IMG/VR virus record: IMGVR_UViG_3300027721_000001
Span: 1 to 45,490 of that record
Strand: one strand, 5' to 3'
DNA from: a virus
DNA length: 45,490 nt
Shown here piece by piece: positions 39,004-45,490 of this stretch (position 1 is its first letter; each line of letters starts with the position of its first letter). The notes beneath the pieces are model-generated. The model saw only the letters and a program-made list of their open reading frames with translations, did not search any database and had not been told where the DNA came from. The translations under genes and the position numbers were made by a program.

Positions 39004-40676
39004 AAGTCGTCGTAATAAATTGAATCAGCATCTCGAACGAGCTTTTCCCAGACTTTATCCATTCTGCTTGCTCGCGGTTCGAAGGAGGCGGTTTTGCGGA
39101 CTAGATCAAGCAAGACTACAGCAGCGTCGGCCAAGTCAGGTGATTTTCCGGTTCGTTGCTTCATCACGGTCTTCGATTCGACCGATATCTTCCGCTTGGA
39201 ATCGTCGAACATGCGTGAGCAGAACTCCTGCAATGTCTCGATATCCATACCGCCAACACGCTCTTCGACGACCCATTTTCGCATCGAGAACCAGAGTTCA
39301 GTCACCTTGCGGTCGTATGCCTCATTGCATGGCCTACTGTCCTCGTCGCTGACCGGGATGGTTGACGGAGAACCGCCAAACTCAACGCGATGAACAACAC
39401 CCCATTCGCGGGTCAGAATGTCGGCCAAACCACCACCTTCACCGCTTGAATCCAGAGCGAATTTGTCCGGTGCAACGCCGCGCTTGGCACATTCCTCTTT
39501 AACTCGATTGGCTATCTGGTAATGCACCGGCTCGGTCAGTGCGGCGTTCGGTGAGATTTGAACCACATCGCCGAAAAGTACGCTCGCCTTGTCGTTTGCG
39601 GTGCCAATCTTGGCAAAGCGTAGAACGCATCTATCGCCACCAAATCCCGGATCGAGTCCGGCGACGACTTGGACATTGGTTGTAAACACCAAGTTTCTTG
39701 TAGGTGTGTGCGTCTCAATCAGCGATTCTGACAACACCGTCTTGACCATGCCGTCAGGACTCCAGAATCCGCGTGTGTACTTCCAGAATGTGGGGCTTTG
39801 CTCACCCTCATGCCGCATTGCCGACAAGACCTGATCGTGCGTGATGAGGTATGGGTACTTCGTTCGCCCTTCGCTAATATTGGGCGATTTCATGCCGTCA
39901 AACCGTCGGCACATGCCGCGTTCGGTCAGCCAATGCTGATCCTCAATCGTAACGCTGCGCCAACCCTTTGCCGGTGTGCAGAAGCGTCCGTGCGGATCGT
40001 ACTTCGAAGCAGGGTTTCCGATGACCAGCATCTTGAACTCGCGGCAACCCTTCGAAAGATTGGTGCAAGCCTCGAAAGCTGCTTCGGGCGTGTCCGTCGC
40101 TTCGTCGATGATGACCATCACCCGCTCGGCGTGAATACCCTGGATGTTGGCCACAGCCTTCGAAGTGTTTCCCTCGGCGACGGCAATGGCTGAAATCGAA
40201 TGACGGTCGTCGCCTTTGATGGCCTGAAGCGCCATCTTCGAATCGACCATGTTGCCTGGGAACCCTCGCGACTTACGAACCAGATCCTGAAGATTGGCCC
40301 ACATACGCTTGCGGATCATCTTCGCGGTCGTCGATGTTAGGACAACGGTTGTCTTGGAAGGGTTGGCCAACCACCAGACTGTCGCGAAAAGTGTTGCTCC
40401 AAAGGTCTTACCGGACGCGCCGCATCCCGCCCACCCAACGTAATCGTGTTCGCAGAGACTTTCGACTTGAGCTTCAAGCCACGGATTCCAGCTCATCTTT
40501 GGCCAGAGCATTTTGGTGGCGTTAACAAAATGGTCGAAGGTGCCTAGCCCACCCTCATTGGGTTGGAGCCGGTTTCGGAATGCGTAAAGTTCCAGTTCTA
40601 GGTCTGGAATCTTGACGGGTGAACGAATCCCGTACTTATGCTGAATCAATGGATGCTCGGACGCTTGCTCTGCCAT
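39000..40676 (-). CDS. terL: Terminase large subunit (558 aa)
   Basis: The ATPase part has Walker A GCGASGKT (84-91), VVLTSTTAKMIRKRMW and Walker B VMVIIDEATD (187-195). The nuclease part has VAGLDPGFGGDRCVLRF, FALDSSGEGGG and SPDLADAAVVLLDLV with the catalytic Asp residues. It pumps and cuts DNA at the portal. I chose ATG 40676; ATG 40691 and 40742 are in frame, the last one overlapping the divergent fibre gene. Confidence 0.93.
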   Translation of the reverse strand: MAEQASEHPLIQHKYGIRSPVKIPDLELELYAFRNRLQPNEGGLGTFDHFVNATKMLWPKMSWNPWLEAQVESLCEHDYVGWAGCGASGKTFGATLFATVWWLANPSKTTVVLTSTTAKMIRKRMWANLQDLVRKSRGFPGNMVDSKMALQAIKGDDRHSISAIAVAEGNTSKAVANIQGIHAERVMVIIDEATDTPEAAFEACTNLSKGCREFKMLVIGNPASKYDPHGRFCTPAKGWRSVTIEDQHWLTERGMCRRFDGMKSPNISEGRTKYPYLITHDQVLSAMRHEGEQSPTFWKYTRGFWSPDGMVKTVLSESLIETHTPTRNLVFTTNVQVVAGLDPGFGGDRCVLRFAKIGTANDKASVLFGDVVQISPNAALTEPVHYQIANRVKEECAKRGVAPDKFALDSSGEGGGLADILTREWGVVHRVEFGGSPSTIPVSDEDSRPCNEAYDRKVTELWFSMRKWVVEERVGGMDIETLQEFCSRMFDDSKRKISVESKTVMKQRTGKSPDLADAAVVLLDLVRKTASFEPRASRMDKVWEKLVRDADSIYYDDL

Positions 40677-40730
40677 AGTTTGGCCTTGCATTAGTTGTCG
40701 TTGGACTTGAGGTTCTGCGAAAGGAAAATT
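40677..40730. promoter_or_regulatory. Short divergent promoter region
   Basis: Only 54 bases separate the terminase start from the fibre start on the other strand, so promoters for blocks 4 and 1 must overlap each other or lie partly in coding sequence. GAAAGGA ahead of the fibre start is a clear ribosome-binding site. I cannot identify -35/-10 boxes with confidence. Confidence 0.5.
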
Positions 40731-41933
40731 ATGCCGTCGCAACTTGTTTCTTCATCCGGCTGTTGCCAGCCTTGCGACTCCGAGCCGGTAGTCGTGAATA
40801 TCCCCGGCCCACAAGGTCCGGCTGGAACCAACGGCACCAATGGAACGGATGGTATCGATTCGTTCTCCTACACGACGGCTCAGTTTTTTGTCCCCGCACT
40901 AGGGGCATCGGTTGTGGTTCCGTTGAGTGGCACCAGCTTTCTCCCTGAATCAGTCGCCGGACAGTTCTTTGTTTCAATTCAGGGTGTTGGGTACATGCAG
41001 GTGACGGATGTAACAGGACTCAACGTCACACTTCAAAATCCTGTTTCTGGAGTTCTTGGAATCGCTAATGCGGTTCCCACGACTTTAATTCCATCGGGTT
41101 CTCTTGTAACGCTTGCTGGCGGAGTTGGTCCGCAAGGTACGCCCGGTGTATCCGGCGGCGCTCCGGTTGGCGCGTCGTACATTTGTCGCACCGCTGACGC
41201 CACGCTGACTAACGAGACTGCTCTTGATTCGTTGTCGGCTGGCTACCTCAAGACTCAAGGATCAAGCGGATTTGGCGCGGTTTCGACTGTTTCCACGATT
41301 CCTATTGCCGATGTTACCGGCACGGTTCCGATTGCTAAGGGTGGCACAAACCTGACGACCGCTCCCGCGAACAAGATTCCGGTCGGCGACGGAGCGGCTT
41401 ATCTTCAGAAGGAGATTGTCGGAACGGCTCCGATTGTCGTTACGAACAGCGCAGGAAACATCACGCTGTCGGCTCCGTCGATTGTCCCGTTCAGCTACGT
41501 CACGTTTACGCGGAGGGTGACTGGAACTAACACCATTGTATCTGGAACAACCAAGAATCCGTTTAGTCTAACAGACTTTCCTTCTGGATCTTGGGCAAAC
41601 CTAGATCCGTCTTCTGGCTTTGTTGCCGCAACTGGTCGATTTGTGGTTCCGTACACTGGATACTACAAAATTGAAGGTCTGTTCAATCTTCTTGGTGATG
41701 GCGGCGTTGCTCAGGTTGTAATTTACTTAAGGAAACTAGGTTCAAACATTTTTCAAACGCTTTCGTTTAATGTCAGCGCAAGCACCACCCAATCGTTACC
41801 GTCCGTCTCGTTTTCTTACATTGATCAGGCGTCTGTCGTTGGCGATTACTACGACATTCTGATTCAGACAACTTCGCACGATGTAATCGTCCAAACCGGC
41901 TCCTCATTCTCAGTCCAGCGTATTCAGGCTTAA
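40731..41933 (+). CDS. Collagen-like tail fibre with C1q-like head (400 aa)
   Basis: After a Cys-containing start (SSSGCCQPCDSE), residues 25-43 are collagen-type Gly-X-Y repeats (GPQGPAGTNGTNGTDGID); a second short set is near 145-155. IPIADVTGTVPIAKGGTN is a common fibre linker. The last 140 residues (FSYVTFTRRVTGTNTIVSGT, FVVPYTGYYKIEGLF) look like a C1q/TNF-type jelly roll that would trimerise and bind the host. The start follows GAAAGGA. Confidence 0.85.
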   Translation: MPSQLVSSSGCCQPCDSEPVVVNIPGPQGPAGTNGTNGTDGIDSFSYTTAQFFVPALGASVVVPLSGTSFLPESVAGQFFVSIQGVGYMQVTDVTGLNVTLQNPVSGVLGIANAVPTTLIPSGSLVTLAGGVGPQGTPGVSGGAPVGASYICRTADATLTNETALDSLSAGYLKTQGSSGFGAVSTVSTIPIADVTGTVPIAKGGTNLTTAPANKIPVGDGAAYLQKEIVGTAPIVVTNSAGNITLSAPSIVPFSYVTFTRRVTGTNTIVSGTTKNPFSLTDFPSGSWANLDPSSGFVAATGRFVVPYTGYYKIEGLFNLLGDGGVAQVVIYLRKLGSNIFQTLSFNVSASTTQSLPSVSFSYIDQASVVGDYYDILIQTTSHDVIVQTGSSFSVQRIQA

Positions 41934-41936
41934 ACC

Positions 41937-43799
41937 ATGAGCGAACGCGCACCACGGAGGTACACGGACGGATCTGTCACCTTTGAGGGTGGCATTGACG
42001 CTGGCGTGATGCCGTCTGAGGTGGACAAGAATCAGGTGGCGTTCGCGGTCAACGCCAACTTCCGACAGGGGTTTGTCTCATGCCGCCCCGGCTTCGTTCA
42101 AAAGGATTACGACCTGTGCGTCACCATCACGGCTGACAACGATCAGATTACCGCTGACCAGACAAACGTTACGGCGGATGGCTGGTCGGAGGACTGCTAC
42201 GGACCTCAGTCGCTAACCGGCACGTTCCAATGTGCGCTGCCCTACATTGCCGACGATGGACGCACGTTCATACTGATGCTGATCAGTGGTAAAGTGTGGC
42301 TTTACAACTGCCTTCAGAACAATGCTCAGAGCCTCACAACTTCTGCTGACCTAGAGAATCCTTCCAACCTGCTAGATGGCTGGATGGTTCAGGCTGAGAA
42401 CTTCGTTGTCATTCAGGATGGATTTAGCAGGCCACTAATCTTCAACGGGACAAGTCTACGTCGAGCGAGCGACGATGAGATTAAGACCGGCAAGGTTATG
42501 GCCTACGTCAATGGCCGTATCTGGTACGCTCTTCCAGATGGGTTTTCATTCCGCGCTACCGACATCGTTTATGGGGATGGAACGCGAGCGAGTGTTCTCA
42601 AGGAAACCGAGAACACCTTCCTCAATGAAGGCGGAGACTTTGCGGTTCCGTCGGATTCAGGTGGCATCACAGCGATGGCTGTCCCAGGCGATCCTGACAC
42701 CTCGCTCGGTCAAGGTCCGCTTCTAGTCTTCACGCCTCGATACGTCTTCTCGGTTCAAGCGCCTGTTGATCGTGATGTTTGGAAGAACCTGAACTATCCG
42801 ATTCAGGCCATTAGCTTGCTTACGAGCGGTGCGCTTGGTTCTCGGTCGGCCATTACTATCAATGGCGATGTCTTTTACCGCGCTGTCGATGGCGTCCGCT
42901 CGTTCATCATTGCTCGACGCTCGTTCACCGACTGGGGCAACACCCCGATCAGCAGCGAGATGCTGAATGTCATTGAGAACGATCAGACGAATCTTTTGTG
43001 GGCCAGTTCTGCGGTCGTGTTCGACAATCGGTTGCTGATGACCTGTCAGCCTCGGTACAATGCCGAGGGTGTCATTCACAAGGCGTTGGCTGTCTTGGAC
43101 TTCGACCTGATTACGTCGATGCGGAAAAAGTTTCCGCCTGCGTGGTCAGGAATCTGGACCGGACTTGATGTGCTTCAGATCGTCAAGACTGAGAACGCTT
43201 ACGGCGATCAGTGTTTCTGCATCGCTCGCGGATCAGATGACTCGATTCAAATCTGGGAAGTCACCAAGGCGGACAAGTTCGATAACAATATCCCGGATGG
43301 TAAGAAGGAGATTGAGTGGCAGGTGCAGACTCGCGCCTACAACTTCGAAGTTCCGTTTGGATTGAAGCGACTAGATTCAGGCGACTTGTTCATCGACTCA
43401 CTTGAGGGTGATGTCTCCTTCAACGTCACCTATCGGCCTGATCAGTATCCTGGCTGGATTGAGTGGACTGACTTTTCTGAGTGCGCGACGACGACGCAGT
43501 GTTTCGATCTTTGCCCGATTCAAAACTTCAAGCCGCAGTATCGTCCGAAGATGCGTTTCCCGACGCCTTCAGATGCTCCGTGCAACGAGACGATCAGCAC
43601 TCCGGCTCGGAATCTTTACGAGGTTCAGGTTGCGATGAACATCATTGGATACTGCCGCATCAAGAGTCTTCGAGTTCACGCTTACGATATTCAGGAGCCG
43701 AGTGTTGGTGATTGCCGGACGGTGTTCCCTGCATGCACACCGATTAGTGCGTGCGATATCAACCCGCTGACTTACACGTCGGAATCTGTCAACCCATAG
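41937..43799 (+). CDS. Tail nozzle-like protein with ITAD insert (620 aa)
   Basis: The N-terminus (VTFEGGIDAGVMPSEVDKNQ, VAFAVNANFRQGFVSCRPGF) and repeated beta-rich blades (GQGPLLVFTPRYVFSVQAPV, SRSAITINGDVFYRAVDGVR, SFIIARRSF) resemble the nozzle (T7 gp12-like) propeller protein. Near residues 62-82 is an insert of three 7-residue repeats (ITADNDQ, ITADQTN, VTADGWS) shared with the protein at 28092. Cys-rich near the C-terminus. It would form the tail tip. Confidence 0.78.
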   Translation: MSERAPRRYTDGSVTFEGGIDAGVMPSEVDKNQVAFAVNANFRQGFVSCRPGFVQKDYDLCVTITADNDQITADQTNVTADGWSEDCYGPQSLTGTFQCALPYIADDGRTFILMLISGKVWLYNCLQNNAQSLTTSADLENPSNLLDGWMVQAENFVVIQDGFSRPLIFNGTSLRRASDDEIKTGKVMAYVNGRIWYALPDGFSFRATDIVYGDGTRASVLKETENTFLNEGGDFAVPSDSGGITAMAVPGDPDTSLGQGPLLVFTPRYVFSVQAPVDRDVWKNLNYPIQAISLLTSGALGSRSAITINGDVFYRAVDGVRSFIIARRSFTDWGNTPISSEMLNVIENDQTNLLWASSAVVFDNRLLMTCQPRYNAEGVIHKALAVLDFDLITSMRKKFPPAWSGIWTGLDVLQIVKTENAYGDQCFCIARGSDDSIQIWEVTKADKFDNNIPDGKKEIEWQVQTRAYNFEVPFGLKRLDSGDLFIDSLEGDVSFNVTYRPDQYPGWIEWTDFSECATTTQCFDLCPIQNFKPQYRPKMRFPTPSDAPCNETISTPARNLYEVQVAMNIIGYCRIKSLRVHAYDIQEPSVGDCRTVFPACTPISACDINPLTYTSESVNP

Positions 43800-43806
43800 A
43801 AACAGA

Positions 43807-44502
43807 ATGCCAAACCTTACGCTCATCACGCTGACGCCCCCGAGTTTGCCGGTCGGGTATTGTCCGACCAACTACCAACAGTTGGCCAACGATGTCATCA
43901 GTGGCACCCAGGCGACGTTCAATAGTTCGATTGGTAACTCGTTCTTCAACTTCGGTGCATCTGTTCCGGCGCTGAACAATCAGGTTTACCCTTGGTTGGA
44001 TGAAGATGGCAATTGGTGGATTTACAAGGATGGCTATTGGTTGCGAAAAAATCCTGTCGCCATCGGATCTTCCGAGCGTCGTGTTTACGTTGGTACAACC
44101 ACCGATCTTCAAACTTACGACGGCGGAAACACCAACACCCTAAGCAACTGGTCAGGGCCAATGTGGGAGGTTGACACCGAGTTTGAGGCGCGATTCCCGG
44201 TTGGCGCTGGCACGTTCGCGGCAAGCGGAGTGGTAGTTGTCCAAGGAAAGGTTACTTCGACCGCTGTTGCTGGTGAGGATAAGCATACTCTGACTGTACC
44301 AGAGATACCTGCCCACAGTCACAACTTCTTCCCGCTTGTGACTGCGGATGCAAATAATGGTGGAGCCAATGGTGTTCAGTACGGCACTACAGCCAATGTT
44401 GCCACTTCATCCACTGGTGGCGATGCGGCGCACAACAATCTTCCGCCGTTCTATGGTGTTTACTTCATCAAGCGAACCAGCCGAGTCTACTACACCAAAT
44501 GA
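43807..44502 (+). CDS. Tail protein with collar-like receptor end (231 aa)
   Basis: The C-terminal part has TLTVPEIPAHSHNFFP, then GGDAAHNNLPPFYGVYFIKR, the pattern of phage tail-collar/fibre foot domains where His residues bind metal in a trimer. The N-terminal half carries a Trp-rich segment (DEDGNWWIYKDGYWLRKN). It lies between nozzle and adaptor genes and probably takes part in host contact. Confidence 0.8.
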   Translation: MPNLTLITLTPPSLPVGYCPTNYQQLANDVISGTQATFNSSIGNSFFNFGASVPALNNQVYPWLDEDGNWWIYKDGYWLRKNPVAIGSSERRVYVGTTTDLQTYDGGNTNTLSNWSGPMWEVDTEFEARFPVGAGTFAASGVVVVQGKVTSTAVAGEDKHTLTVPEIPAHSHNFFPLVTADANNGGANGVQYGTTANVATSSTGGDAAHNNLPPFYGVYFIKRTSRVYYTK

Positions 44503-45473
44503 AGCTGATCGTCCAAGATATCAGGTCAACGATTGCTCGGGCTATCGGCGTTTGCGTCGATGACGCTCGCGTTTACGAGTACATCAATCAGGCGTGCCGA
44601 CGACTGCTTCACAAAGGTTTGTGGGCTGGCGCGTACGGACGCTTCACGATTCACACGGTCGGAGGCTGCATCACTTGGCCGCGTCAGATCGAGACGATTG
44701 AAGCCATCGCCGATTGCTGCGGAGTTGGAACGGTTCGCAATCAATGGTTTGAGTTTCAGGAAACCGGATACGGACTTCTCAATGGAAACCAAGTGTGCGC
44801 TGGTAAGCAGCTTGTTGACCGTGGCACTGTGGTTTCTTACCGCGACATGTCTGGCGGTACTAACAGCTATCTTCGAGTCTACCGTGGCGACGATTCAGAC
44901 ATTGGCAAAAAAATTACGCTCCAAGGAATTGATGCGAACGGAAACTGGATTCGGACACAGGATGGCAGCGGAAAATGGATTGATGGAGAAGAGTTGATTA
45001 TCGCTGCTCCGTACACTCAATCGACCAAGAAGTTCACCACTCTGACCGGCGTCATCCGCGAAGCCACGAACACGGCAAGCCGTTTGTACGAGTACGATGC
45101 GACGACGCTGCTAGAGTTGGATCTGGCAGTTTACGACCCTGATGAAACTCTGCCGCAGTATCGTCGCAGTTACCTCGCTGATCGTTGCAACAACGAGGAG
45201 GACAAGCCGGTAACGGTGATGGCGAAGATGCGCCACATCAACGCGACAAGCGTTAATGACTACCTCATTCCCCCGTGTCCCGACGCCATCAAGCTGATGG
45301 TCATGGCGATTCGTAAGGAGGAGAACGATTTGATTCAGGAAGCAGTGGCCTACGAAGCCAAAGCTGTTCAAGCTGTGCAGGAGCAGACGATGCAGTATCT
45401 GGGTGACGCTGTCGCGACGATACGCATGGTGGGCGTCGGATTGAATGGCGGAGGGTTTTCGCAATGGTTCTGA
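44499..45473 (+). CDS. Tail adaptor-like protein, T7 gp11 type (324 aa)
   Basis: The N-terminus (IVQDIRSTIARAIGVCVDDA, RVYEYINQACRRLLHKGLWA) and beta-rich middle (RVYRGDDSDIGKKITLQGID, GNWIRTQDGSG) fit podovirus adaptor (tail tube A) proteins. A helical C-terminus (EENDLIQEAVAYEAKAVQAV) follows. It would join the portal to the nozzle. ATG overlaps the previous stop; the 3' 110 bases recur at the start of the window. Confidence 0.8.
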   Translation: MKLIVQDIRSTIARAIGVCVDDARVYEYINQACRRLLHKGLWAGAYGRFTIHTVGGCITWPRQIETIEAIADCCGVGTVRNQWFEFQETGYGLLNGNQVCAGKQLVDRGTVVSYRDMSGGTNSYLRVYRGDDSDIGKKITLQGIDANGNWIRTQDGSGKWIDGEELIIAAPYTQSTKKFTTLTGVIREATNTASRLYEYDATTLLELDLAVYDPDETLPQYRRSYLADRCNNEEDKPVTVMAKMRHINATSVNDYLIPPCPDAIKLMVMAIRKEENDLIQEAVAYEAKAVQAVQEQTMQYLGDAVATIRMVGVGLNGGGFSQWF

Positions 45474-45490
45474 ACCAAAAGGATAATTTA

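Noticed and set aside
1-45490. CRISPR array, insertion sequence or rRNA gene
   Set aside because: I found no spaced direct repeat array, transposase or rRNA-like sequence on reading both strands.

Overview
This window is a complete tailed-phage genome assembled as a circle. The first 127 bases are repeated exactly as the last 127 bases and lie inside one tail gene, so the unique genome is about 45,363 bp. A podovirus-like particle is suggested by T7-style tail adaptor and nozzle proteins, large internal virion proteins, a portal, and the absence of a tape measure or sheath gene. The host cannot be fixed from sequence. A lipoprotein embedded in a small membrane-protein gene resembles a spanin pair and points to a Gram-negative host. 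The style of several small proteins recalls phages of Verrucomicrobiota, but that is only an impression. I see no integrase, repressor, DNA polymerase or RNA polymerase, so the phage is probably lytic and uses host polymerases.

The genes form four blocks. Block 1 (+) runs from 40731 through the junction to 5989 and holds tail fibre, tail nozzle, tail adaptor and internal virion proteins. Block 2 (-) runs from 23704 down to 5979 and is the early region: about twenty small unknown proteins, a transglycosylase, a RecT-like annealing protein, a RecE-like exonuclease, two ssDNA-binding candidates, ThyX, a superfamily II helicase, a RuvC-like resolvase, ribbon-helix-helix proteins and a primase-helicase. 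Block 3 (+) runs from 23811 to 31088 and holds a candidate small terminase, a PD-(D/E)XK protein, the candidate major capsid protein, an HNH endonuclease, fibre proteins and the lysis genes. Block 4 (-) runs from 40676 down to 31153 and holds the large terminase, portal, a glycan-enzyme cassette and a scaffold-like protein. Blocks 2 and 3 diverge at 23.7 kb, and blocks 4 and 1 diverge at 40.7 kb. Blocks 1 and 2 collide with an 11-bp gene overlap at 5.98 kb. Blocks 3 and 4 meet at a strong two-way terminator at 31.1 kb.

How it works together: the primase-helicase, SSB, helicase, RecE/RecT pair and RuvC-like enzyme form a recombination-heavy replication set without a polymerase, and ThyX supplies dTMP. 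Capsid building is split across strands, with portal and scaffold on the minus strand and capsid on the plus strand. Two glycosyltransferases, a methyltransferase-like protein and a GH130-like propeller enzyme sit inside the head-gene block and may decorate the virion.

The most interesting signal is a pair of leader elements in the early region (22493-22548 and 23194-23249). They share a 14-base start, an identical two-part hairpin plan with a GNRA loop and compensating base changes. They can also form an alternative hairpin that competes with the first one close to the start codon. All wobble pairs are G-U only on the transcribed strand, which suggests a real RNA. A third hairpin of the same size lies at 21806-21845.
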